A stretch of 64,000 nucleotides of DNA from Mucilaginibacter sp. cycad4 (GTDB taxonomy: Bacteria > Bacteroidota > Bacteroidia > Sphingobacteriales > Sphingobacteriaceae), in the NCBI RefSeq assembly GCF_034263275.1, contig NZ_CP139559.1, positions 2,728,001 through 2,792,000 on the forward strand, read 5' to 3'. The position numbers and the translations under genes are program-made. Within the stretch, counting starts at the first letter, position 1. Each line of letters begins with the position of its first letter. Below are positions 26,218-35,947 of this stretch, piece by piece. The notes below the pieces were generated by a model. That model was not told the origin of the DNA. It saw only the letters and a program-made list of their open reading frames with translations, and searched no databases.

Positions 26218-27261
26218 ATGGCAACTACAGCAAATACAAAAGCATCGCCCCTTTTAGTGATCATAGCCTTTGCTACCGTTTATATAGTATGGGGTTCAAC
26301 ATATTTCTTTATACAAATGGCTGTTCAGGGCTTCCCCCCTATGCTGATGGGCGCATTGCGTTTTTTCACCGCGGGTATTTTATTACTTGGCTGGTGCTAT
26401 ATTAAAGGCGATAACATATTTGTTAAGCGCGATATCATCACCTCCGGTATCTGCGGGCTGCTTACCTTATTTGTAGCTACAGGTATAGTGATCTGGGTTG
26501 AGCGCAATATCCCCAGCGCCATGGTTGCCATTATGGTTTCTGTAAACCCAATATGGTTCATCCTATTAGATAAAGCTAACTGGCGGGTAAACCTGAAAAA
26601 CAGATCAACTATATCTGGCCTCATTATCGGCTTTGCCGGGATCCTGCTCCTTTTTGGTGAAGCCTTCCTGAAATCGGTTACCGGTACTATGGACCATGCT
26701 AAATTAACCGGATTACTATTATTACTGGCAGGCCCGGTTGCATGGTCGGCAGGATCATTGTATTCAAAAAAGCGGGGCGGTACAGCTCCGGCAAGGGTAA
26801 ATACATCCTGGCAAATGATCATTGCCGGTTTGGCCTTTGTGCCGGCTGCTATTATTCACCAGGAGTTTAACGGATTTGACCTTGCTACTGTTCCGGCTCA
26901 GTCATGGATGGCTATCATTTACCTTATCATATTCGGATCAATCGGGGCATTCAGCGCTTATGTATGGCTGCTGCAGGTAAGGCCTGCAACACAGGTGAGC
27001 ACGCATTCGTATGTAAATCCGGTTATCGCCGTATTACTTGGTGTTTGCTTTGCACATGAAAGTATTTCGCTAATGCAGTTTTTGGGGTTAATTGTGATCT
27101 TATTTAGCGTATTGCTTGTTAATCTTTCAAAATACGGGAAACTGCAGTTTAAAAAGCCTGTGATTGGCACAGTTGAAAAAGCAGATGGCTGCAACCACCT
27201 CAATCCCGCCTCCGATTTAGAACAGATCAAAGCATTGGCAAAAATTGCTTACCGGATATAA
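26218..27261 (+). CDS. EamA family (DMT) transporter
   Basis: Drug/metabolite-type permease of 347 residues with ten helices in two EamA repeats. VYIVWGSTYFFIQMAVQGFPPMLMGALRFF opens the first, and PVAWSAGSLYSKK begins the second. About 40 hydrophilic residues after the last helix (GKLQFKKPVIGT... onward) are longer than in most members. The gap to doxX is 33 bp and to the metallohydrolase 45 bp, so they are probably co-transcribed. An amino acid, amine or PLP-related metabolite is a reasonable substrate given the MocR regulator. Confidence 0.88.
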   Translation: MATTANTKASPLLVIIAFATVYIVWGSTYFFIQMAVQGFPPMLMGALRFFTAGILLLGWCYIKGDNIFVKRDIITSGICGLLTLFVATGIVIWVERNIPSAMVAIMVSVNPIWFILLDKANWRVNLKNRSTISGLIIGFAGILLLFGEAFLKSVTGTMDHAKLTGLLLLLAGPVAWSAGSLYSKKRGGTAPARVNTSWQMIIAGLAFVPAAIIHQEFNGFDLATVPAQSWMAIIYLIIFGSIGAFSAYVWLLQVRPATQVSTHSYVNPVIAVLLGVCFAHESISLMQFLGLIVILFSVLLVNLSKYGKLQFKKPVIGTVEKADGCNHLNPASDLEQIKALAKIAYRI

Positions 27262-27306
27262 AACCATTCTGAAGAACGCTCGCTTTATAATAATTAAAAA
27301 CAACCA

Positions 27307-28110
27307 ATGAATAAAGCCATCATATGCAGCACATGCGGCACCCAGTTTTTAGCCGATCCCGGCGTGCCGGAGTTTTGCCCGATTTGTACCGATGACCGCC
27401 AGTATGTTCCTGAAAGCGGCCAACAATGGACGGATACAAGTAAACTTAAAAGCCATACTATTAGAATAACTCAGCTAAATGAGCATCTATATGCCCTGAA
27501 AATAGCACCTGATTTTGCTATAGCTCAAAGGGCGCTGCTACTTATTTCACCGGGCGGCAATGTTTTGTGGGATTGCATCCCGTATTTGGATAAACCTACA
27601 ATTGATTTTATAAACAACCTTGGCGGCTTAAAGGCCATAGCATTTTCACATCCTCATTACTACAGTAACATGAATGAATGGGCAGCCGAGTTTGACTGCC
27701 CCATTTATATCCACCAAAATGATGCAGAATGGGTACCATTCAAAACCCGGCATACCCGCCTATGGGATGGCAGCAGCATGCAGCTTTGGGACGGGACCAG
27801 CATAGTACACATCGGCGGCCATTTTGCAGGCAGTTGTGTACTCCATGTTCCGGAACTGACCACCAAAGGCACCATGCTTTGCGGCGATACTTTTAATATA
27901 GGCCGGAGCAGACAGCATATCGCTATCATGTACAGCTATCCAAATATCATATTGCTGCCGCGCGATGAATTTGCAAAGGCTTACAAAAAAGCGTCCAATA
28001 TTGATTTTGATACCATTTATGGCGCATTTGAAAACCAGGACATTGAGGGTAATGCAATGGAGATATTTGAAACTTCGATGCAACGGTATAAGGATAGCTA
28101 TGGGTTATGA
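27307..28110 (+). CDS. MBL-fold hydrolase with N-terminal zinc ribbon
   Basis: Protein of 267 residues. A rubredoxin-like zinc ribbon is at the start (ICSTCGTQF and FCPICTDD, two CxxC pairs). The metallo-beta-lactamase fold follows, with AFSHPHYYSNMNEW at the position of the usual HxHxDH motif, where only part of the ligand set is kept, and GGHFAGSCVLH and LCGDTFNI further on. Loss of the canonical Asp suggests altered metal binding or a different chemistry. Third gene of the MocR-divergent unit. Confidence 0.82.
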   Translation: MNKAIICSTCGTQFLADPGVPEFCPICTDDRQYVPESGQQWTDTSKLKSHTIRITQLNEHLYALKIAPDFAIAQRALLLISPGGNVLWDCIPYLDKPTIDFINNLGGLKAIAFSHPHYYSNMNEWAAEFDCPIYIHQNDAEWVPFKTRHTRLWDGSSMQLWDGTSIVHIGGHFAGSCVLHVPELTTKGTMLCGDTFNIGRSRQHIAIMYSYPNIILLPRDEFAKAYKKASNIDFDTIYGAFENQDIEGNAMEIFETSMQRYKDSYGL

Positions 28111-28187
28111 TTATATAAAACTAACTACGTTTTTAGCTGGAATTTTTTTAAAGTAAAAAGTATGATATAGTTGTATTTGGCTAATCC

Positions 28188-28208
28188 ATTGTGTTATATT
28201 TACACAAT
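28188..28208. promoter_or_regulatory. Palindrome ATTGTGT-N7-ACACAAT
   Basis: Perfect 7-bp inverted arms, 113 bp before the carboxylesterase start. The dyad shape fits a dimeric repressor or activator site, but no regulator is next to it. Confidence 0.35.
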
Positions 28209-28321
28209 AGCAATTACCATTGGATAAATATCCTCGCCAATTAATTGGTAATTAACTATCTTTCAATTCCGGAAGCCAGTTTCGGATCGCGAAGTGTAAA
28301 CCAATTTAACCAAATACAATT

Positions 28322-29938
28322 ATGAAAAAAAACAGTACCCTCATGCTGCTTTTACTCATTTGCTTTTTACCCGTAACGGCGTTTTGCCAAAGCAGCAACG
28401 AACCAGTTGTTGCCGGGAACGATGTGGCTGTAACATCAACCGAAAGCGGAAAAGTAAAAGGCTATCTTCACAATGGCATTTTTACATTTAAAGGTATCCC
28501 CTACGCCAAAGCCGACCGCTTTATGGCGCCTGAAAAACCTGCGCCATGGACAGATGTGCGCAGTTCAAAGACCTACGGTCCTGTATGCCCGACCGATCCA
28601 ACCACAACCGTTAACGACGAATTTGAATTTGCCTTTCAGCACGATTTGGGTTATTCAAATGAACATTGCCAGTCGCTCAATGTATGGACACAGAAACTGA
28701 ACGATGGCAAAAAACGTCCGGTAATGGTGTGGCTGCATGGCGGCGGCTTTACTGCCGGCTCATCAATTGAACTCCCCTCGTACGATGGTGAAAACCTCGC
28801 TAAAAAAGGCGACGTGGTGTTGGTATCGGTAAATCACCGGTTAAACATTTTGGGCTTTCTTGATCTTTCGGCCTATGGCGATAAATATAAGGGCTCTGCA
28901 AACGCCGGCCTACTTGATTTGAAATTGGCCCTGGAGTGGGTAAAACAAAACATAGCCCAGTTTGGCGGCGATCCTGATAATGTAACCATCTTTGGCCAGT
29001 CGGGCGGCGGCGGTAAGGTTACCTGTTTGATGAATGCACCATCAGTAAAAGGTTTATTTAAAAACGCCATTGTTGAAAGCGGAAGCTATATTACCAGCTT
29101 CAACGAAAAACCGGTTACTCAAAAAGTAGCTGCGGCATTACTGGAAGAGCTTCATCTTCAACCGTCGCAGGTTGATTCGCTTCAGAAACTGCCTTATGAC
29201 ATACTGAACGAAGCAGGCAAAAAGGCTATGCGCAAAGTTTCGGCCGAATTAAGGAAAGAAGGTAAGGGTGTAAATGGATGGGGCCCAGCTTTGGATGGCG
29301 ATTTTTTGCCATACCAGCCATCAGATGCTACAGCTAAAGAATTATCAAAAAATGTTCCGCTGCTGGTAGGTACCACCAAAAATGAATTTGCGCCATTTGT
29401 ACCCGGCCCTAAAAGCCAGACCATGGATGAATTAAAGACTGCCTTACAAAAGAAATACGGTGATAAAACCGATGCCTACATTACTGCAGCTCAAAAAGCC
29501 TACCCAACAATTTCAAAGCCATCAGAATATACCGATATTGAATTCAACTTTCGTTCACTGGCAATTAAGCAAGCTGATGAAAAAGCTGTAAGCGGAGCTG
29601 CCCCGGTGTATATGTACCTGTTTACCTGGCAATCGCCCGTAAATGGTGGTATGTATAAGGCTATGCATTGTATGGACATTGCCTTCCAGTTCAATAATAT
29701 AGCCCGTTGCCAGGAAATGACCGGCGGTGGTAAGGAAGCCTATGCCCTTGCCGATAAAATAAGCAGCGCATGGATAAATTTTGCCAAAACCGGCAACCCC
29801 AATACACCGTCACTACCTAAATGGCCAGCTTACACTGCCGAAAATGGTGCAACCATGATACTGGATAACCAATGCGCAGTTAAAAACCACCCGGATGATG
29901 AATTATTAAAAATAGTAGCCGCAGCACCAAAACCATAA
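28322..29938 (+). CDS. Secreted type-B carboxylesterase/lipase
   Basis: Alpha/beta-hydrolase of 538 residues with a signal peptide (1-23, ending AFC/Q). VWLHGGGFTAGSS is the oxyanion region. The nucleophile elbow FGQSGGGGKVT carries the Ser, with the acid region NEFAPF and the His near YKAMHCMDIAFQF. The GQSGGG form is the one usual in bacterial type-B esterases. It is followed after 4 bp by a second secreted esterase, suggesting joint degradation of esterified plant or microbial compounds. Confidence 0.9.
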   Translation: MKKNSTLMLLLLICFLPVTAFCQSSNEPVVAGNDVAVTSTESGKVKGYLHNGIFTFKGIPYAKADRFMAPEKPAPWTDVRSSKTYGPVCPTDPTTTVNDEFEFAFQHDLGYSNEHCQSLNVWTQKLNDGKKRPVMVWLHGGGFTAGSSIELPSYDGENLAKKGDVVLVSVNHRLNILGFLDLSAYGDKYKGSANAGLLDLKLALEWVKQNIAQFGGDPDNVTIFGQSGGGGKVTCLMNAPSVKGLFKNAIVESGSYITSFNEKPVTQKVAAALLEELHLQPSQVDSLQKLPYDILNEAGKKAMRKVSAELRKEGKGVNGWGPALDGDFLPYQPSDATAKELSKNVPLLVGTTKNEFAPFVPGPKSQTMDELKTALQKKYGDKTDAYITAAQKAYPTISKPSEYTDIEFNFRSLAIKQADEKAVSGAAPVYMYLFTWQSPVNGGMYKAMHCMDIAFQFNNIARCQEMTGGGKEAYALADKISSAWINFAKTGNPNTPSLPKWPAYTAENGATMILDNQCAVKNHPDDELLKIVAAAPKP

Positions 29939-29942
29939 GTAA

Positions 29943-30806
29943 ATGAGAAGAGTAGTTTTAGTATTTACCCTGCTGTTTTGCAGTGCCTGCGTTTTTGCAG
30001 CTAAAGTTGATACGGTGCAGATCCCAAGCGTGGCAATGAACAAAACTTATAAAGCAGCCATTGCATTCCCTAAAGCATATGCAAAAAGCAAAGCCAATTT
30101 TCCGGTGTTATACCTGCTGCATGGAGGCTATGGTCATTTTGATGACTGGCTGCAAAAAACGCCGGATAAATCACTGGTAAAAGACCTTGCTGACCAATAC
30201 AACATCATTATTGTGATGCCAGAAGGTGAAATCTTTAGTTACTATGTTGATAGTCCGATTGATCCTAACAGCAAGTTTGAAACTTATATTATTAAGGAAG
30301 TGATTCCTTTTATCGATAGCAAATACCGCACTGTCAATGATAAAAAAGGCAGGCTTATCACTGGTTTATCCATGGGAGGATTTGGATCATTGTATCTTTC
30401 AACCAGGCATCCGGAACTTTTTGCTGCAGCAGGGAGCATGAGCGGGGCCCTCGACCCAAACATGACCACCTGGAAACTTCCTCCCGACAGGTTTGAGATG
30501 CTTACCAAAATGCTTGATAAAATTTGGGGGCCTATGACGCCGGATACTTACCTGCAATATTCAGTTGTAAACATGGCCGATCAGATCAGGAAAAACGGGC
30601 TGCCGTTGGTTATTAATATAGGCGTTGACGACTTTTTGCTTGAGCCCAACCGCGAATTACACCGCAGATTGGTTTATAACCACACCCCACATGACTATAC
30701 CGAACAGCCGGGAGGCCATACCTGGGAGTTTTGGCAAAACGTCTTGCCGGGCCATTTGTTGTTTTTCAGTAAAGTACTGAAAACAAATGGTGTTTATGTT
30801 TTATAA
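29943..30806 (+). CDS. Secreted esterase D/XynC-type alpha/beta hydrolase
   Basis: Protein of 287 residues with a signal peptide (1-20, ending VFAA). The lid-less esterase fold shows LYLLHGGYGHFDDW, the nucleophile ITGLSMGGFGSLYL (GxSMGG) and the catalytic His in EQPGGHTWEFW. The DDFLLEPNREL segment supplies the Asp. Related enzymes include acetyl xylan and feruloyl esterases and antigen-85-like proteins. It starts 4 bp after the carboxylesterase stop. Confidence 0.9.
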   Translation: MRRVVLVFTLLFCSACVFAAKVDTVQIPSVAMNKTYKAAIAFPKAYAKSKANFPVLYLLHGGYGHFDDWLQKTPDKSLVKDLADQYNIIIVMPEGEIFSYYVDSPIDPNSKFETYIIKEVIPFIDSKYRTVNDKKGRLITGLSMGGFGSLYLSTRHPELFAAAGSMSGALDPNMTTWKLPPDRFEMLTKMLDKIWGPMTPDTYLQYSVVNMADQIRKNGLPLVINIGVDDFLLEPNRELHRRLVYNHTPHDYTEQPGGHTWEFWQNVLPGHLLFFSKVLKTNGVYVL

Positions 30807-30821
30807 AAGACCAAATTGAAT

Positions 30822-30861
30822 ATATAAAGGGAAGATCGATCACAGCATCTTTCCTTTATAT
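30822..30861. terminator. Bidirectional terminator between convergent genes
   Basis: Arms 30822-30836 and 30847-30861 are 15 bp with one mismatch (tataaagggaagat type), in the 65-bp gap between the esterase and the universal stress gene. A T-rich stretch (tactattttta) follows on the plus strand. Confidence 0.65.
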
Positions 30862-30871
30862 TGTACTATTT

Positions 30872-31639
30872 TTAGCATGGAAAGATAAGCGCCGGGAGGT
30901 GGGCATGTTCTTCATTCTCCATATTTTCCCAATCCCACAGGCCGTTTAATTGTGAGCTGCGGTTGCTCAATACAAAAAAATCAACCCGCATAACATTGGC
31001 CAGTACGTCAACGGTTTTCATAATATCCCGCTCCTTAATATTCACCAGGTTCAGCCTTGAACCCGAGAACAATTGCCTGAACACAGCATCAGCATAATCA
31101 TTATGCATATGGGGTAATCCCGATTCAGTTATATTAAAAAGCGATGCTTTTACATCCAAGGCTTCGCTCATTTTACTTAAAAAACTTACAATATCCTTTC
31201 GGGCATACCGAAGATCGGCAAGGTACCCCATATTGGTGATATTGAATGACGCACCTTCCGGAACGGCCAGTAAGGGGCAGCACGAATGATTTAAAACGGG
31301 CACAAGTTGTTCATTGATTTCTTTTGCGGTTCCGCTAACACCTTTAATTATTAAACCTATATCATATTTAGCCGTAATTGCGTGGAGCGACATTCCCAAA
31401 GTATCCAGATAATTAAGGAAAACTATATTTTCGGTGCTTTTATTTTGATCTTTAAAACTGAAATCCTCATTATCAAATATATCCTGCGTGGTAGCATCAA
31501 ATAGCTGAACACTCATTGGCTCGGGTACCGTGTTCATAACAATTACTTTGGTTTTTAATTTACCGCCTAAATTACCGGCGTAAGTAAGTGCATAATTGCT
31601 TTCCTTTTTCAGATTGTGAACTACTAAGATTGCTTTCAT
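30872..31639 (-). CDS. Universal stress protein, tandem UspA
   Basis: Protein of 255 residues from the chosen start (MKAILVVHNLKKESNYAL). ATG at 31639 is taken rather than the longer frame from 31678, as the first beta-strand begins here. The length covers two UspA-like domains (about 1-140 and 145-255); the first has the typical LIIKGVSGTAKEI element. An ATP-binding GxxG-9x-GS motif is not obvious. Cytosolic stress function presumed. Confidence 0.75.
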   Translation of the reverse strand: MKAILVVHNLKKESNYALTYAGNLGGKLKTKVIVMNTVPEPMSVQLFDATTQDIFDNEDFSFKDQNKSTENIVFLNYLDTLGMSLHAITAKYDIGLIIKGVSGTAKEINEQLVPVLNHSCCPLLAVPEGASFNITNMGYLADLRYARKDIVSFLSKMSEALDVKASLFNITESGLPHMHNDYADAVFRQLFSGSRLNLVNIKERDIMKTVDVLANVMRVDFFVLSNRSSQLNGLWDWENMENEEHAHLPALIFPC

Positions 31640-32458
31640 AGCTAATTGATATAATGATGAGATGTATGATTTGAACAAGTAATAACAGGAGCTGTTTCTT
31701 AATTTGTAATTAAAAAGGTCATGAAAAAGTCAGTTTAATATGTCCATGAATTACCGGAAGGATATAAACTTTAACCTTTAACTAAAAGCCAATATTATTT
31801 ACTACCTACTGCAATAAACGGTTATGTTAATTAATCTTTTAAATAACTTTGTTTTAATTGACACTGATATTAAATAAGGGTGCTTTTTGATGTCGCGGGT
31901 AAATAAAGACATGCCTATTTGCAACAAAAATGAATACTGATACTGAACACCTGATTACTGCCGACGATTCCTTAGTGTCACAACCGCTGCTCTTTCCCGC
32001 TGCAGGAAATTAAGCAGAATGATGATATTGGCGAAAGTGATCAAAACCCTGATTACCCAAAACTACCCTGGTTTAATTGCCAAATATGAAAGCAAAAAGA
32101 GGCTGTATGCTAAATCAAATTGAAACTCTTGGTGTTATGTTACCTATGAATTGAAATTTAGCCGATAATATTTATACACAAAGGGGGTTAACACATTTTT
32201 TGCATAAAAATGACTTAATTATTTGATTATTAAACACATATGTAAATATTAACCCTGAATTTTGTTAACCCTGTTAACCCCCTTGCCTCGTCCGGAAATA
32301 GCTATACAGATTTGTGAGTAAATCCTATTTTAACTATACAAGATTTTTGTCAGTAGAGTCAACCCAAGACTATATATAGCTTGAGTATCTGAATAAGTCA
32401 AAAAAAGGAGGCTGATTTGATCAACCCCCTTTATACTTATTTAAGTTTTAACAACTTG
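31640..32458. other. Long intergenic region with a 13-bp inverted repeat pair
   Basis: 819 bp between the divergent-side starts and ends of usp and ompA. AAGGGGGTTAACA at 32181-32193 and its reverse complement at 32272-32284 delimit a 104-bp, AT-rich, non-coding segment, like a small mobile element without a transposase. An ATG frame at 31930-32013 encodes 27 residues but shows no signal or family and is not called. No promoter was identified with confidence. Confidence 0.45.
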
Positions 32459-33835
32459 TTAATACAAAGTAAATTCAACCCTGCGGTTAGCCTGGCGGCC
32501 GGCGGCAGTTTTATTTGTAGCAATTGGCTGGGTTTCGCCATAGCCGGTTGCTTCAATACGCGAAGCATTTGCGCCTTTGCTTACGAGGTATGCTTTAATT
32601 GATTCGGCACGGTCTTTTGATAAACGCATGTTCAGTTCATCCGAACCTGTATTATCGGTATGTCCGGCCAATTTAAGGCTGAAGTTTTTATCAACCAGCA
32701 ACCGGGCTACCCTATCCAGGCTTGGCAATGAATGTGCACGGATAGTGGCTTTACCCAAATCAAACTCAAGGTTTTTGATAGCGTCTTTAACTACTTTCTT
32801 ATCTTCTTCGGTAACATAAACTACCGGTTTTGCCAAAGGACAGCCTGAACCATCTACTTTTTGTCCCGCAGGAGTATTAGGACATTTATCGTTCACATCA
32901 ACAACACCGTCACCGTCGCTATCTGTGGTTAATTTGGCCAGGTTGGCATTGGTTGTCGCAAGGTCGCTGGCCAGCTGCGCGTTTTTAGCTTTTTCAGCGT
33001 CAATCTGTTGCTGTAATTCGGTGCGGGTACGCTGGTTTTCCCATTGGTACTCTGTACGCATTGACGATACGGGATTATGGGTTGCCATCTGGTGCTTTTT
33101 CTTGCTGCCAAGGGCAAACTCTAAACCAATATGTGCGTATGAAAACCTGTCATCGCCTGCACCATGGTTGTATCCGTCAAGATTATCGGCCTGTACAAAG
33201 TTAACCTGGTAACCTAAATCAAGGTTTATGCCTGGGGCAAGGTCAAATTTCAAACCTAAGCCAACGGGGATAAACAATTCATTGATATGGCCATTATCGG
33301 TTTTCTTGAAGTTTTCCTGTTGTCCGCCGACCGGTGTAATCCTTGGCGTATAGTTCAAATTACCAACACCCGCGGTTAAATAAGGCTGAACAAACGGCTT
33401 TTCATGGCGCCAGTTGATATTAGCCAGCGTAATGTTAGCGCTTAAAGCTGCCGACCAGTTAAGTTTAGTAGAGTATGAACCATAAGGAGAAGTACCTGTT
33501 ACGTCAGGCTGGCTGTTTGATGAAGTTAATTTACCGCGAAGGAAGTCGGCTTGTAAGCCTAAGGACGGTAATATTTGTTTTTTAATGTACCCGCCATAAC
33601 CAAACTGTTCGGTGGGGTTGGTAAAATCCTGTCTGCTATTGCGTCCAAATATGGTAAAGGGCGTTAATAAACCGCCATGTACACCTATTGACCATGTACG
33701 TAATTCGCCGCCACCCGAAAATGGCCTAACGTAATCTTTTGCTGTAGCTGAGGTATCTGTTGACTGAGCGAATAATTTACTGCCAATCATGACTCCGGTA
33801 AGAAGCAATGAGGCTTTTTTTAAATTTGTTTTCAT
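32459..33835 (-). CDS. OmpA family outer-membrane protein with TSP3 repeat
   Basis: Protein of 458 residues. The signal peptide (MKTNLKKASLLLTGVMIG...LFAQ) fixes the start at 33835. A beta-barrel-like region (about 50-285) precedes a coiled segment, a thrombospondin type-3-like calcium-binding repeat (DSDGDGVVDVNDKCPNTPAG, about 338-357), and a C-terminal OmpA peptidoglycan-binding domain with LAGHTDNTGSDELNMRLSKDRA. It tethers the outer membrane to the cell wall. Confidence 0.9.
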   Translation of the reverse strand: MKTNLKKASLLLTGVMIGSKLFAQSTDTSATAKDYVRPFSGGGELRTWSIGVHGGLLTPFTIFGRNSRQDFTNPTEQFGYGGYIKKQILPSLGLQADFLRGKLTSSNSQPDVTGTSPYGSYSTKLNWSAALSANITLANINWRHEKPFVQPYLTAGVGNLNYTPRITPVGGQQENFKKTDNGHINELFIPVGLGLKFDLAPGINLDLGYQVNFVQADNLDGYNHGAGDDRFSYAHIGLEFALGSKKKHQMATHNPVSSMRTEYQWENQRTRTELQQQIDAEKAKNAQLASDLATTNANLAKLTTDSDGDGVVDVNDKCPNTPAGQKVDGSGCPLAKPVVYVTEEDKKVVKDAIKNLEFDLGKATIRAHSLPSLDRVARLLVDKNFSLKLAGHTDNTGSDELNMRLSKDRAESIKAYLVSKGANASRIEATGYGETQPIATNKTAAGRQANRRVEFTLY

Positions 33836-34141
33836 ATTCATAAGTTTAATTATACGTTTAACATTCAGGTAACGTACACCGGGTAATCCAACATTGGTGC
33901 CATCAATGTGTATCAAACCAGAAAGCCCCTTACCAAAAGGCGGGCCAATCAAACAAAAAACATATATGAAATTTGATATAAAATGCTGACTAACTAAGAC
34001 AAATGCTTATATTTTATGTCACGATTAAAGCTGCTTTAAACAGGCAATCACAATCAAATTCTTAACTTTTTGTACAAATTAGTTAATGAGTTAAAAAGAA
34101 TACAGTTTTGTACAGTTAAAGCGTATTTAAACAAAAAGCTG

Positions 34142-34981
34142 TTAAGCCATCACAGCAACCATATTAAACAAGTTTTCTCCCAGGTTAATATTACCGCTAA
34201 TATTGGAAGCCTCCAATGCGGTTTGCGGATTAATACCTTTGGTGAAAACTTTCCAGGCAATATCGGGCGATAAAGCTACTATTGTATCCGGCGCAGAACC
34301 GGCATTTTTTGTGAGTATCCAGCTCTCAGCTGTTTTAAGCAAATACCAGTTACCTCCGGCTTCGCCAGTTACCGTAATCTCAATAAGGGCACCCGCATCT
34401 GCCATAACTGTGCGATACGCATGCGGCAGTCCGCGCATAAAAGTATCTATGCAGGGGTAAAACAATTCGGCGGTTAGAATACCTTGTTTGCCAACCGCTT
34501 CGCGGATTTGTTGTTGGTGATGAAACTTTTCGGTGTATTCGCGGGCTATGTGAAACCAGTTAATAGAATGCTCCTCCCCTGCCCAGGCCACAGAAAACGG
34601 TGCGGGGGCAAACAGGTTAGCCCTTGCCATTATTTCGCTGTATTGTTTGCCTGTTGTTTCTAAAAAGTCGGTAAGCAACTGCGGGCTAACACGCCTCATA
34701 GCTTTTACCCAGGCGGCGTTCAATCCATTCAAAAAATCAACTAAATCACTATAGCTATTAACAGGCCCGGACGGAGGATCGCCGGCAAATTGATGAGAGG
34801 AAGAAATGACACGTATGTTACCATCAAGCAAATGAGCGGCAATATCTTTTACCGTCCAAAGTTTTGCTAATGTAGGCTTGTTCCAGTCATCGGCCGATAA
34901 GGACTTGAGCAGTTCTATCAGCTTTCGATCCAAAAGGGGGAACAGGTGAACTGTTTTAATAGGTACTTCCTGTTCCGCCAT
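34142..34981 (-). CDS. Maleylpyruvate-isomerase N-terminal (DinB-fold) family protein
   Basis: Protein of 279 residues. The first about 150 residues show the mycothiol-dependent maleylpyruvate isomerase-type DinB helical bundle (WTVKDIAAHLLDGNIRVI, with the metal His at residue 51 or nearby). The second part has a small alpha/beta C-terminal domain. Bacteroidota lack mycothiol, so the thiol partner and reaction are unknown. It precedes an OsmC-like gene 28 bp upstream on the same strand, a possible redox or detoxification link. Confidence 0.75.
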   Translation of the reverse strand: MAEQEVPIKTVHLFPLLDRKLIELLKSLSADDWNKPTLAKLWTVKDIAAHLLDGNIRVISSSHQFAGDPPSGPVNSYSDLVDFLNGLNAAWVKAMRRVSPQLLTDFLETTGKQYSEIMARANLFAPAPFSVAWAGEEHSINWFHIAREYTEKFHHQQQIREAVGKQGILTAELFYPCIDTFMRGLPHAYRTVMADAGALIEITVTGEAGGNWYLLKTAESWILTKNAGSAPDTIVALSPDIAWKVFTKGINPQTALEASNISGNINLGENLFNMVAVMA

Positions 34982-35009
34982 TTGATATTTTTAATGCGTA
35001 ATAAATATA

Positions 35010-35438
35010 TTATTCAGCAGGGTGAACAATTACTTTCCACTTAATTTCGGCACCGGCTTTTGCAAGTGTTGCAGCAACTGAGCAGTATTTGTTGATAGAA
35101 AGTTCGGCAGCACGTACGGCTTTATCCTCATCAACATTGCCGTAAATATGAAATTCGATATCCACATCCTCCCATAATGAGGGTTCTTTACCGGCTTCCC
35201 GTTCGCCATTAACAACCATTTTATAGTCGGTTATTTCCTGGCGCTGTTTTTTCAGGATACTGATTACGTCAATTGCGGAGCAACCGGCGAGGCCCATTAA
35301 AAGCATTTGCATTGGGCGGATCCCAAAATCCTGGCCGCCACTTTCCGGACTGCTGTCCATTTTTACGGTGTGCCCATTGGCGTCAACAGCTTCAAAGCCA
35401 AAATCGCCATGTACACGTTTTAATTCAATCTGAGCCAT
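35010..35438 (-). CDS. OsmC family peroxiredoxin-like protein
   Basis: Protein of 142 residues, the normal size of the small OsmC group. The first reactive Cys is in LMGLAGCSAIDVISILKK and the second in KYCSVAATLAKAGAEI, the standard pair. Such proteins reduce organic hydroperoxides. It is upstream of the DinB-fold gene on the same strand with a 28-bp gap. Confidence 0.9.
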   Translation of the reverse strand: MAQIELKRVHGDFGFEAVDANGHTVKMDSSPESGGQDFGIRPMQMLLMGLAGCSAIDVISILKKQRQEITDYKMVVNGEREAGKEPSLWEDVDIEFHIYGNVDEDKAVRAAELSINKYCSVAATLAKAGAEIKWKVIVHPAE

Positions 35439-35530
35439 ATTATCAGGTATTATTGTGCTAAGTTATACAATTAAGCGCTTATGCTGAAACGCAGTGCCGT
35501 TTGTTTAACTGGGTTTTAACTAAAAATGAC

Positions 35531-35947
35531 CTATACCACATATTTCCTGTTTTTAACAGGTATCACCAGCTTTAAACCCGACCACACTTCATCAACCGCG
35601 CAAACCTTGATATCAACCAAACCAATTTGCAAAGCAAAGTTCCTGATCAAATCTTCTGTAATATCAGCAACTACTTTTGAAGCCTTTTTTGGCCAGGATA
35701 CCCAGATCATGCCATCCTGTTTTATTTGTTTCATCAGTTCAGGCAGCTTAGCCCGGTATTCATCTGCACTTTTGCTAAAGAAATGGATCACATCAATTTC
35801 AAATGAAATATTATCTGTAAAATAAACATCAGGAGGCATGTCGGTAAACAGATCAAGGTAATGATCAGGCGCATTAACAAGCAACAGCTTCCCCCCTGCT
35901 TTTATGCCGAGCTTTTTTGCCAGGGGTGTAGCTGAATAGCCCGCCAT
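35531..35947 (-). CDS. DUF3052 family protein
   Basis: Small protein of 138 residues beginning MAGYSATPLAKKLGIKAGGK, with MIWVSWPKKAS and VDEVWSGLKLVI as conserved parts of DUF3052. Function unknown. The start codon overlaps the stop of the upstream DinB gene in a TAATG junction, so they are translationally coupled. Confidence 0.88.
   Translation of the reverse strand: MAGYSATPLAKKLGIKAGGKLLLVNAPDHYLDLFTDMPPDVYFTDNISFEIDVIHFFSKSADEYRAKLPELMKQIKQDGMIWVSWPKKASKVVADITEDLIRNFALQIGLVDIKVCAVDEVWSGLKLVIPVKNRKYVV

Noticed and set aside
31930..32013. 27-codon frame in the usp-ompA gap
   Set aside because: No hydrophobic helix, family or terminator; start context is ordinary AT-rich DNA.
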